From NCBI RefSeq assembly GCF_040054535.1, contig NC_090779.1, forward strand, positions 24,933,501 through 24,997,500: a DNA stretch of 64,000 nucleotides, read 5' to 3'. Below are positions 1-11,265 of this stretch, piece after piece. A model generated the notes under the pieces. The model had not been told where the DNA came from. It ran no database searches and worked only from the letters and a program-made list of their open reading frames with translations. The DNA comes from Antennarius striatus. Lineage: Eukaryota > Chordata > Actinopteri > Lophiiformes > Antennariidae. The first letter of the stretch is position 1. Each line of letters begins with the position of its first letter. Both the position numbers and the translations under genes were made by a program.

Positions 1-314
1 GATTAAGTTAAAAAAATAAAACATTTAACAGGAAGTTAAAAGCACAAACTGACAGATTAAATCAATCACAGTAACATTAATCAGAACATCTGTTTAGCTT
101 TTAACCTGGTGGAGAATCCCAGCTGTAGTTCTGAATCTCTCATGATTGGAGCAAAGGTCAAAGGTTACAGCAGGAGACCTCAGAGTCTAGTGTGTGTTTG
201 TGGGGGGGGATCTGAAAAGTTCTTGAACCGCCAATGAAAGACGGCTTTCAGACGCGCCAACAGAAGCGCGTACGACAATATGCGTCCCGCACCTGCAGGA
301 CGTTTCTGATTGGC

Positions 315-433
315 TCACTGAAGCAGCCGCTTCCTGCTGTAGGTCCGCCCCGCGTCGGAGCGTCTCACCGGTCGGCTGAACGGCGACAGCTCCACGCCGT
401 CGTCCTCCATCCGCCTTCCTGGCGCCGCCTCAT
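315..433 (-). CDS. ticrr: ticrr terminal coding exon
   Basis: The acceptor CTTCACAG precedes 433, and the exon encodes [20 protein letters not shown] followed by [19 protein letters not shown] and a TGA stop at 317-315. It joins in phase 1 with the exon at 786-908. The basic RTYSRKRLL tail is the type of terminus I expect for TICRR. No AATAAA is visible on the minus strand between here and position 1, so the 3' UTR probably runs out of the window. Confidence 0.85.
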
Positions 434-3400
434 CTGTGAAGTGTAGAGCGACTGTTAACGTTCAGCATGCAGGAGTGTGACGGCGTGTGTGTGTGTGTGT
501 GTGTGTGTCTGTGTTGTGTTGATTCGCCGCTCTGACTCACATGGACGAAAAGATTCTACAGGCAAACCAATTCTCCACTTTTCAACAGGTTTAGAGTTGA
601 GTAGAGTATAACTTTATTGATACCTTAAGGAGTTTTTTTATATTATATTTCATATTAATACAATTTTTATATTGATATTTTTTTTCATATCAATTTATTT
701 ATATTTTCTATACATTTTTAGATTAATTTTTACATCAGATTAATTCGTTTAATTTTTTATAACACATTCTAAACGCGCTCCTCACCGTTGAACTTCCTCT
801 TGCCAGCAGAACCCGGTTTGCCCTGGAACAACAACGGAGAACGAGTGAGGGCCAGGATCCCGCTCGCCGTCACCAGCTTCCTCATGTTGGAGCTGGGGGG
901 GGTTGCCACTGGTGACAAAATTCCAGTTTTATTCTTTAACGCCATGAATTTAGTTGAAGAAAAAATACATACCTGCTTTTAACAATCAATGATAAATAAC
1001 TTTAAATGTGGTATTATATTCAAGTCTGAGCTTCATGCGCTCTTAACCCTTTCTTTAATGGAAAACACACGACTTATTTTTCCATTATTTTATTTTTTTT
1101 AAATAATGCCAGATGCCATTCAGAAAGTCAAATCTCTTTTCCGTAAATATTGTAAGTTTAGTCCAAGTTTTTACTTTTCAATATTACCAAAACAGGTCAT
1201 CTGTGTGAAAGGAACGTTCACTGCAAAAACATAGTTAGACTAACAGGCCATACAGAATGGGGCTTTCTTATTTATGATAATAATAATAATAATAATAATG
1301 TTATTTTATTTCATCTGATTTTAAAATTTCTATAACTTAATTTAAAAAATTCATGCAACACAATCCATCTGATTCCATCACCAGCAGCTTACGTGACTTG
1401 ACGTCTCCTCCGGTTGCCGGGGTGATTTCTCCCTCCGCCGCTCGCGTCTCGTCTTCCTGGGCCGGCCCCTCCATCCAGTAGAAATCCTCCAAGGGGGGGA
1501 GTGGCGAGGCGTCTGCTGACGCCGACACGTCAGCGTCTGGATCCTCGTCCTGCAGCCGACTCACCCCCAGCTCGGCTTCCTCCAGCAGCTCCACCAGCAG
1601 CGCCTCGGCCCGGGGGCCGCGCTCCTTCCCCGGGGCCACGCCTGTCTGGGGCCTCCTCCGGCGAGGCCAGCTGCTGAAGTTATCGGGCGTGCCCCTCCCC
1701 ACGCTCTGAGGCGACGGGCTCAGGGGAATGGTGTCGGCTGTGGCGCGCGTGGGGGTGTAGGACTGGCAGATGTATGTCTGGACGCCCCCCCCTTTCCCGG
1801 GCGTGCTCTTGGCGGGGGTGGCGTGAGCGCAGACCGACGGGGAGACGCACCCGGGGTCTCTGTGTTTCGGAAACAGAACCACAGAGCTCTCCGGCGGTGG
1901 GGACTTCACACACACTAGGGGGCTCCCCTCCCCTGCGTTCATGGAGTCTGTGCGTTTGATTTTCATCTTGGGGAGTCCCGACGTCTGCATTTCCATTTCC
2001 ACCTCGTACGTCGAACCCTCGTCCTTCTGCAGAGGAAGCCTCGCCGGGCCTCTGGGGCTAGAAAACCGAGGGGGGTCACTCCCGTACCCCAGACGGGCCG
2101 CAGCCTCCCTCTGCTGGCGGTCCGGGGTTTGGCGGAAGCTGTAACTCCGCCCGGGCGTCGTCTGCGGTTTGAAGGAAGCGTCGCTCTGGGGAGGCTTCCG
2201 CAAAAAGCTGATGTTCATCTTCAGAGCGCCGCTGAACTGCGTCCTCACCACCGCCGCCTCCACGATGTCCAGGCTGTCGTCGGTGGACGCAGACGCAGAC
2301 GCAGACAGGAAGGAGTCCGGCTGCTGAGGATCCGTCTGCGAGCTCGAGTCCAGTTCAGACGCTTGGGAAGACTCGGTATCCGCGTCTCCTCTGGGGGGTG
2401 ACGAGTTTGTTTCCACACGATCAGACCCGTCAGCAGCTCCTGTGTTCAGTCTGAAGGTGACCTTCTCAGCCGACTGCGACCTTAAACCACGTCTGGTGGC
2501 CCCCCCATACTGATCAGACCTCCTCCCCAGCGGAAACTTGGGTGAAACATCAGTTTCTCTCTCTGGTGTAAACGCTGCTCCGCGTGGGGACGAGGCATCT
2601 GACCTTTGACCTGGAGTCCTTCCAGAACGAGTCGCCATCGGGTGGGGGGGGCTCGGCGTCCTGCTCCTGGGGTGGGGTCGGGGCGACGGGTGACTTTTGT
2701 TCGGTGGAGGAAGTCCTTCCAACGGATGAACAGTTTCAGTATTTTGGGCCGTTTCCGTCCTGATGACACCTTGGTCAGAGGACCCCCCAGTTGTTTCAGG
2801 GGTCATAATGAGACTATTTACTGCCCCCCTTCCTGGACCTTCTCTACAAATCTTCTGGGGGGTCTTGAAGACGTCCCTTTTCGCCGGACTGCAGAGAGAA
2901 CCGATCGTTTGTCTCGGAGACGTGCGAGACGCAACACGAGGGGACGACGGCACCTTGAACGTGTTTCTACCCAACCGACACCCCCGAGGGGACGGAGACC
3001 ACGAGACGCTCTTCCTGGGCGTCGTGGAAACGGGGCTGTTCATGAGTTGTGCTTCAGAGGAGGGACCCTGGACGGGGGTCTTCACTGGAGTCTTCAGGAT
3101 CCCCCTCAGGGGGGTCCTCACCGGGCTTTGCTGCGCCGGCGTCTCCCCCAGACGAGTCCTTCTCACCGGGGATCTGAAAGGACTCCCTCTAAGAGTCATA
3201 GCGCGTTCCTGAGAGCCGCCCGCTACAGGACTCTCTGAAACACACGTCCTAGATGGGGGCGTGCTTTTAGGGGTCCTGGGGGTTCGAGGAGATGATCCAC
3301 GGACGGTGATCCCACGTCTGCTGGGAGATTTTTCCGGCGTTTTATTTGGACTCTGGAACAAACAAACAAAAACTGCTGCAGATCCAGTGGTAGAGGAAGA

Positions 3401-6400
3401 CAACGCATCAGATGCAGCTCATTATGGGATAGAAAACTCACCTCGAAGACGCTGGACTCCGTCCACAGACGGGATCTGGAAGCTCTGGTGGCATCGGATC
3501 GCTCAGAGGTACGACTGGGGGAAACCGCGGCCCCAAAAAGGAGACGCATGGGGGAGCGGACGCCCCTCACCCTCAGCCCGCCCGCCCCTGACAGCTGGGA
3601 CGAGGACAGCGCCCTCTGCAGGTTGCGTGAGCGAGGCTGAGAGCTTGAATAAAAGGTGTGTCTCCTGGCAAGCTTCTTTAGTCGTGGGCTCCTCCTAAGG
3701 TCTGCTGCAGCCCCCCCCACACCAAAATAAAATTAAACAGGAAACCATAAAAACAATGTTTTTCAAATATATATAATATTTCAAAGACACACATGTAGAA
3801 ATGTGTATTAATGGTGGTAACAGTACCTTCTGCAGGTTTGACCGGCGACTCTTCAACAACACACTCCTCGTTTGGGACGGACCTCCTGAAAATAATAATA
3901 AAATTATTAAAAAAGACGATTCTGGGGTCACCCAAACAGAAACACGGGGAGCTGCGGAGCTCCTTCAACTCCTCCATCAAACAAACAAACCTTCCCATCT
4001 TCTGCCGGTGCAGCAGGCGGTTGGACACCTGCTTGTGAAGAGGCGTTTCACACACTTTCTTTGTCAGGAGTTTGTGCCTCTCTGGAAAAAAAAAAAAAAT
4101 CCTTTGAGATGAACTGAAACACAAGTTAAATCCTCTGAACTTCCTGTTAATCTGAAGGGAATATCTGAAACATAAAGCAACATGTTTTTTGTTTTATTTT
4201 CTCTCCGCTGCAGATTAAAGCCTGAGTTTTCTCCTGGGGTAGTTTGGAGGTGGTTTTACCCTCAGACTCCAGATCTCTCCTGCGTTTCAATCCGTCCACA
4301 GCGGACACAGACTTGCTCCTCTGCAGCTTGGCCTTCTTTGACGGGGAGACGTTCTCGTGGCTGAACAAGTTTCTCCTGACCTTCGTCACCTCTGAGGAAC
4401 AATTAGAACACGGATCGTTTTTAGCACCTTAACATCAACATTGCGACAATTCCTTTAGCTTCACAACCAATTCTAAAGTGTCAGAGGTGAGCCTGCGGTT
4501 GAAATCAGTCGGCGTTGGAAACCTTCGCCGGACGGCAGTAATTTTTTTCTACCAATCGTTCAAATGTTCGTCATGAGAGGAAAACGTGGTTACGTTTGGA
4601 TATAATTATGATCTGAGTTGAAACAAACGACACACTGCGTGTGAACACACCTTGAGCTTCCTGTTTCTGTGGTTCTGTGACAGATTTGTTCAAAGGGGCG
4701 CCGACCTTTGACCTGGACTGGAAAAACACAACAAAGCAGGAAAAACTGTGTCGGATCAGCTGAACTGATGATGATGCTTCACAGAATAAAGTTATTTAGA
4801 GGGAATCTCACGGCTCTGGTCGTCTTTCTGGGCATCTCTATTTGACGGAGACTCTGTGACTCAGCGAGGCTGCGATGACGAGTCAGCATCCCAGGCCTGG
4901 AGAGACGGGAGAAATAAAAACCTAAAAATCTCCACTGACTGATTCAATTTCACTGATGATCAAAGATCCCAAAGGTGTTCAGTCAGATGTTCCTCATTCA
5001 AACCCCCTCACCTCCTCCTGCTGGCGGAGCGGTTCCTCAGGTCCTTTAGGCCGTCTCCCCCGTCCGACACCAGGCTGCAAGTGGACAGCACAGGTGAGGA
5101 GGAGGAGGGGGGGACGCTGTCCCTGGCCTCCGACTCGTCGCTGTAGAAGTCGGCGGGCAGGACGGCCAGCAGCGCGTCGGGCAGCTGGGTGCCCAGACTG
5201 TGGTAGACGTCCGCCAGGATTCTGGGGATGGGGGCCAAGAACCTGAGGTGGGAACAGGTGGAGACAGGAAGGTAAAGATTTTATCAGCGAGACGACGTCA
5301 GAAAACGTTTCCTGGCTCCGGCTCTCACCCATTGAGGATCTCCTCTTGAAGGAAATGTGCGAGGAAACCAGGGTCTTTGGTCAGAGAGATGATTCTGAGC
5401 ATTTCAGCCACCTGAGGGACGAGAAGGGGGGAGAGGTTAGACGTCGGACACGTTGGCTGATCGGTGCTGAGGAGGAGGATCTCACCTCCTCTGTCATCTG
5501 CTCCACGTCCAGCCCTTCAGGATGTCTGCACAGCTCCAGCCTCAGCAGCGCCTGCAGCTGACACCTGGAGGAGACAACCAGCGTTACCGACGCGACCCCA
5601 GCCAGCCGGCGCCAAGGCCGCTTCACGAGAAGATCGTCACCGTTTACCGGTCGGAGGGGAAAGCTGACAAAACTCACTCTCTGACTTTGCTGTCCACGTC
5701 GTCGGACGCGCCGTACAGCTGCCGGATCGACCTGCTGCTCTTGAGGAGGTGCTGCTGGGCGAACAGGGAGGTCCTCACCTGAGAAGGAAACGACAGACAG
5801 ACAAATTAATCACAGACTACCAACCGGAAAAAGACAAACAGTCCGTTTGCGACTCGGATCCGTTCGCATCCGCTCCGTCTCTCACCTCCAGATCCGATCC
5901 TGCCGTGAGGAAACTTTTGACAGCCGACAGGAGCTGCTGGACGTCGGGGAGGACGGACGAGTGTCTCCCCACCACCGTCTTCTCGTAGCTGGACCTCAGG
6001 TGGGTCAGCAGCTCCGCCTCGCTGGTGAAATCTGGACACATGTGACTTCATCTGTTACTAACAAGGTAGTATATAAAACTATTTTATAAAACTATATAGT
6101 TGTTTTACTTACTGAAGGTTTTGAGCGCCTCTGATTTGCGCCTGTCGCTGGCCCGTTTCCCCTCCCTCTTGTCTCGCCCTTTGCCCCCCACCAGTGGGGG
6201 ATCAGCGTCGCTCTGGTTCTTCTGGGCTTTGGCGTTCAGCCGAGCGACGTTCAACATCTGCAGGGAGCGGCTCATGGTTTTAATCTTTTGTTTCACGGGG
6301 GTGCGCTGGGCTCCGCCTGCAGAACGAGGACAGCAAACGAGAACAAAAGTCAGAAATGTTATTTTCTTTCATTTTCACTTTCTTACAAATCAAAAGAAAA

Positions 6401-8910
6401 ACTGTACCTGAATTTTTACATGTTTTCATTAAAAACTGAAAAAATCTCAATATTCTAAATGTAATCATTCGTTTCTACAAATCTCTCAAGCGCCACAGAA
6501 ACACTAGAAGAAGCCAGACGATGCTTCCTTACGTTTTTTGACCGTCTTATCTTCACCGTGGGACGTTTGATACAACTCAGCCAGACCCCCGATCAGCTCC
6601 TGCTGAAGGGCGACCTGCTCGTCTTCCTCTGAAGGCTCCGGCGCTGCATGAAGTAATCTGAGAACAACAGAAAACACCGGGATCACACAAAGCATTCTAT
6701 ACCAACACAGAGTTTTCAGTATTTTTCTAATTCTGGCACCAAAAGCTCTAAACATTTCGTTTCCATAGTTACCTCATTGACTCCATGAGGTGGGAACTGA
6801 CTCCCGCCTGGTCGGACTGAGGGAACCAGCTCTCCAACGCACCTTTGGCCAGTGGGCAACGGCTGACTTCCTGCTGAGCCCACTCAGGAACTTCATGACG
6901 TTTTGGCTGATCTGGTCAATGAATCAATTAATCAATCAGATTCACTATTGACACAGTTGAATAACCTAGTATAAGACTGTCGGCATTAATCAGATATGTC
7001 TGTTCCAGACGTTCCAATGACAGAACAATGATGTTCTACGGTTGAGATCTCTCACTTTCTTCCAGAAATCAACATTAAAGCTGCACTGCCTCTAATATTT
7101 ACTATATTTATATATTTACCATCGATATGGTCGCCATCCTCCTCCATCATGTCATACACGACCCCCAGAACACTGCTGACAACATCTGGTAGGTCAGCAG
7201 AGTTTTCCGCCGTGGCGGGGCCGATGGTTTCAGCGATCAGGCGCTCGTGGTCACGCTGGGCGATTCCAGGCTGGAGGACGGTGAGCAGCGCTGTGGAGTG
7301 TGACAGGGGGGAGAGAACAGCGGTACACACCAGGCCGCTGTCATCCACCTCAGACAGCTGGATGAACGAGACAAAGACAGGAACAAGGTGAATCTGCGTC
7401 GTCTATGATGGAACACGAGCATCACTTCTTCTCTCCATCAACAGAGACGCACGACGGACACCCCAGGACTCAGGCTTACAGCTGTACTGTATGACTGATG
7501 AACACTGAAGCCTCACCATGTGCAGAGCGTGAGCAGACAGTTCCATCAGGAGATGTTGGAAGACGCCGTCGCCATCGGAGCTCTGCAGCACCCACGTCTC
7601 TGTTGGGGTTTGTATGAGGGACGACGCGTCCCACCCCTGCAGAACTCCTTTCACACACACACGCACCGACTCCGGGAGAAGCTTCTGCCTGAGTGACACC
7701 GGCTGCAGCGTGATGTCACAGCTCTGGGTCGTATCACCTGGATGGGTGAAGAATGACATCACACATAAATAAAAATTCCGTTCTAATGTTTCACTGTCGT
7801 TTCTCAGCAATTCCAATGATGCATTGAGTTTATTTTGTTATAGCACACATGAATCATGATTGCAGCTCAGAAATATCATAACAGGTCTAACAGATGACGA
7901 TTACAGTTCATTTTAATTTTTACAAACCTTGCTGCCACTGCAGAACACCCCCCAGGACAGGAAAAGCAAGGCGGTAGAGCGTTTCAGAGGACAGCAGGTA
8001 TCCAATGCTGGACTGGAAAGCAAAGCCGTGGTGTGTGGAGCAGAGATTTTGCAGGGCGACGCCGGGGATCACCCTGCCGCCCATCTGACCTATGACCTGC
8101 GACAGCTTCTCAAAGCCCAGGTGATCCTCGCTGTTCATGATCTGCAATAGGGAAAAATATATTTATTCCATCACATCCGATTACTGATGTTTGCTCTCGT
8201 TGATGTGTAATAACGACAGACTAGTTTATTCTCACCTGGACGTGTGATTTACTATCAATCCAGTGCAGCTCGACCCGTCGATGGACCATCAGCTCACGAA
8301 GGCACCTGGATATCAGGTGTTCTGTCACGTCTGGAGGCAGCTCACGGTTTCCGAAAGACAAATAATCCACGAGTTGTTTTCTGGACCGTGGAAACTCCGA
8401 CACAACAAACACCAGATTCCTCCCGTTGCTGGAAAAATCCTCCTCCTGTGAGATACTAATGGTTCTTCCTCGGTTTGTCTTTCTGGGCCGCAGGGACAGC
8501 TTGGTAGGAGAGGAGATGTCTGGTCTGTCCCACTGGAAGTCCAAAAGGGCTTCTTTGAGGGCGTTTTGAACAGACACAGATATACTGGACGTGTGGTCCT
8601 GCTGAGAAAGCCTCTGATTGTCCTTCTGGAGAAACCTGGCTTCAAATTCTGCTTCAAAGTCCTCAAAGGGCTTCTGTCTGAGCTCCTTGAAGTCCGATCC
8701 TCTCGACATGATCCTGGAGTTACGTCCAGACAGGCTGCGGAAGAACTTATAACCCCAGCGCACTTTGTCGAATCCATACCGGCAACTGAAATGCAGCAGA
8801 ATTTGTAATATTCCTCGTTTTATCAAATGTTTCCTGACGTCCAGGTTCTCCTCTGGTTGGTGATCTCCGACATCCACGTCAACGACAAACACCAGGTTGT
8901 GTGAGGCCAT
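315..8910 (-). CDS. ticrr: TICRR/treslin, replication origin firing regulator (21 coding exons)
   Basis: Treslin binds TopBP1 and MTBP and lets CDK trigger CDC45 loading on the MCM helicase; it is the metazoan Sld3 counterpart and acts in the nucleus. My exon model, in transcript order, is 8910-8236, 8141-7928, 7737-7517, 7357-7120, 6911-6773, 6657-6533, 6316-6113, 6031-5886, 5778-5678, 5564-5486, 5411-5329, 5242-5012, 4896-4812, 4717-4651, 4391-4260, 4081-3991, 3885-3827, 3701-3442, 3352-1393, 908-786, 433-315. All introns are GT-AG and phases join to 1783 residues (human about 1910). The start [13 protein letters not shown] aligns with the human N-terminus; an earlier in-frame ATG exists at 9000. 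Exons 4-12 carry the central Sld3-like region. CDK-site motifs CETPLHKQ (T926) and VVEESPVK (S957) match human T969 and S1001, which bind TopBP1. The tail is basic and rich in SP/TP. The last exons give [14 protein letters not shown] and [10 protein letters not shown]. Identity is very secure; exact ends of individual exons are slightly less so. Confidence 0.95.
786..908 (-). CDS. ticrr: ticrr penultimate coding exon
   Basis: This 123-base exon is joined from the donor C|GTAAGC at 1393 to an acceptor GTCACCAG ending at 909, and it ends at donor G|GTGAGG. It encodes [17 protein letters not shown] and then [14 protein letters not shown], a conserved-looking serine-proline motif block. It keeps the reading frame between the large exon and the last exon. 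If the large exon is instead read through its donor, it ends 18 codons later at a stop at 1337-1339, which would remove this conserved tail. Confidence 0.85.
1071..1303 (-). repeat. Unnamed dispersed repeat, copy A, in last-but-one ticrr intron
   Basis: Three blocks of 16, 22 and 27 bases (1071-1086, 1101-1122, 1186-1212) are exact reverse complements of blocks at 9793-9808, 9755-9776 and 9666-9692, in the same order and with nearly equal spacing. The element ends in an (AAT)n tract at about 1280-1302. It is a diverged copy of one interspersed repeat family; I cannot name the family. Confidence 0.75.
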
Positions 8911-9284
8911 CCCGGCACCAGCGAAGTCCTCCAAACACTTACACCCCGAAGCCATCGTACGGGTCCGCTTTTTAAAGTCCACAGTCATTGATCTAATCAA
9001 TCATCGTTGATCTAATCAATCGCCATTGATCTAATCAATCCCTCACGGGGTCGTGACGCCATGCCAGGAAGAAAAACATCAAGCTAACGTCAGGCTAACG
9101 CTAGCTTGTCACAGTAGCGGCTAAAGTTTATCTACTCACAAATCGTTCCGGTTGATGTTGTGACATTAATTAAACAGTCGCGGATGATTTAAAACTATTC
9201 CACTATGGTGGAAATGAGATAATTGGTTAGTATTCATACTATCTGAAAGTTTAATATAACTTTTTTTTTAAAATAACCTGACAT

Positions 9285-9400
9285 TTGCTATGACGCCATT
9301 TTCTGCTTGACCGTTCGCGCTCCTTGAATGAGAGCCCGCCCCTTCGCTGTGATTGGTTACCTTGTCGGAAATAATATCACGATTGGTCCGATTAGTCAAG
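9285..9400 (-). promoter_or_regulatory. ticrr: ticrr promoter region
   Basis: Two ATTGG pentamers near 9352 and 9382 read as CCAAT boxes on the minus strand. A GC box (cccgcccc) lies near 9335, a CGCGAA stretch near 9315, and a YY1-like AAAATGGCG near 9293. No TATA box is seen. NF-Y, GC and E2F-type sites fit a cell-cycle gene promoter. The transcription start is inferred, not seen. Confidence 0.5.
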
Positions 9401-9548
9401 AGTCTAATGGTAACACCTCATTGAACGACTGCACTGTCTATCAAAAACTTTAAACTTTGTAACGGTACTGTCATGACCGTAATGTATTTAGGGGGTGATT
9501 TAAAAAAAAAAACTATAATAAAATAAAATAAATGTATACATAAAATTA

Positions 9549-9602
<54 letters not shown>

Positions 9603-9808
9603 CAACATCATCATTATTATATAAAATAAGAAGTAAGGAATGACGAACATACTTTCCTACATGCTCCTTTCACACAGATGACCTGTTTTGGTGAAAATGA
9701 AAAATAAAAACATGAACAAATGTTAGACAGGGTCTTCATGGCAGAGGGACTTTTTGAATGGCATCTGGCATTATTTCGGAAAAAAAAAATTTAATGGAAA
9801 AATAAGTC
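9549..9808 (+). repeat. Unnamed dispersed repeat, copy B, upstream of ticrr
   Basis: This copy is inverted relative to the one at 1071-1303. It starts with an (ATT)n tract of about 50 bases at 9549-9601 and shares exact blocks cctttcacacagatgacctg (9666 on) and tgaatggcatctggcattat (9755 on). The simple-repeat end could be a retroelement tail, but no coding remnant is seen. Confidence 0.75.
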
Positions 9809-11159
9809 AAGCGTTTTGTTTCAACTGTGTTTCAAAGAAAGACATAATAAATATTGGACAAATTACTCAATCCTTCTGGTGTGCCAAATACAACAGTGGG
9901 AATGATAAGCCTGGCATCCTCAGCTATCCTTTGCCTCATGGCCTAAAATGGAAAATCCCACATTCGGAGTAATGTTGCTCTTTATTCTGGGAGGTTTTCT
10001 GACGGTTTCCCACAAGTTAGGACTCACTGAGTGGATCTGGACACCAAAAACAAATGCACGCAAACATTAACAGTGTCAAGAGCGTGTTCTACCATTACAT
10101 TCTAATATTGTTCTCTATCAGATCACATGCATAACGAATGACTGAATCTATTTGATTTTGAGTTTTCCAGCCAAGATTAAATTGACATATTTAGCAATGT
10201 TTATTCCTCCAAATGTGTTGCTAAATGAAGTCACACCACTTTGTAGTTTTGTTACCATAAATTTCTCATAATTACATCAGAACAGGAATTTCTGTCACTG
10301 TCTTCATCAGGAACTTGTTCAAAGTACTTGAAATAAACGATGATATGAGGGCCAACTTCTTATTTTCTCTGGTCTTTTTCTAGTGCTGGATGACAAACCA
10401 CAAAAGAGAAAAGACTCGAGGAGTAGAACACATGAAGGACTACTATGTAGGTCAGCTCCTGTTTTGCATCTTAACCACCTCTTTTCTGCAGCAGCAGGGG
10501 GAGACGACGAGCTTAAAAAAAAACCCTTTGAAATAAAGAGAGATGAGAGATTCTTTTAGAACCCGTCCTACCAGACAAGTCCCGAGGCTCCACACCAGGA
10601 TGTAGGTCAGTGATGCTTTCAGGAACATGCTGTTGCAAAGATTAAATTCACATTTGAATGGAGAAGTACTCACCTTGAGATAACCAAACACTGTGGGTTA
10701 TCTTTTCAAGGGGTTAAAGTTCATGTGTGGCACAATAGGAGTGAGATGATTAGAGTAAACTTTGCCCGGGGATAAAAACAAAAACAGACAAGTGTCCTAA
10801 TTTAACGGTTTAGATTGTTCCTGTGTTTACAAGGCGATTGATCAACCAGTCGCTGAGATCATCGACCTGGCGTTAAATGGCTGATCATCTCAATCGGGGG
10901 TTGATTTGACCTCTGAGGCAGAAACAGAACCAACGGCGTGGCGCCGACAGGCTGCGCCTTGTGTTTTCTTCATGTGGAGAGCGGAATCAATCGAGGAGAT
11001 GGTTTGAAGAACGAAATCTTGTTCCAAACCAGTTTTTTATAGTTTCTACGGTCTGCTATATATTTATTACCTCATTGCACATAGAAGTTTATATTGAACA
11101 TATATTTATTGTGTATTTTAGTGTTAGTGTTCGTTTTCTGTGTATTTGAATCTTGTTTT

Positions 11160-11265
11160 TGCTTTTAGCACTCTGCATTTCCTGTCTTTTGCACCAATAC
11201 TGCTGCTCTACGTGTATGCCTTCAATTGTCCCTTGGGAACAAATAAAGTTTTCTGAATTCAATTC
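11160..11265 (+). repeat. Possible retroelement 3' end with AATAAA
   Basis: The stretch ends with cccttgggaacaaataaagt, a form commonly seen at the 3' end of dispersed fish repeats. Only one copy is in the window, so this rests on memory of the motif. Confidence 0.3.

Noticed and set aside
1337..1392. Read-through end of the large ticrr exon (…[17 protein letters not shown])
   Set aside because: A strong donor and two in-frame downstream exons with conserved-looking motifs fit better. A retained-intron isoform remains possible.
2606..3238. 210-codon plus-strand frame opposite ticrr
   Set aside because: It is an antisense shadow of the arginine/serine/proline-rich ticrr exon.
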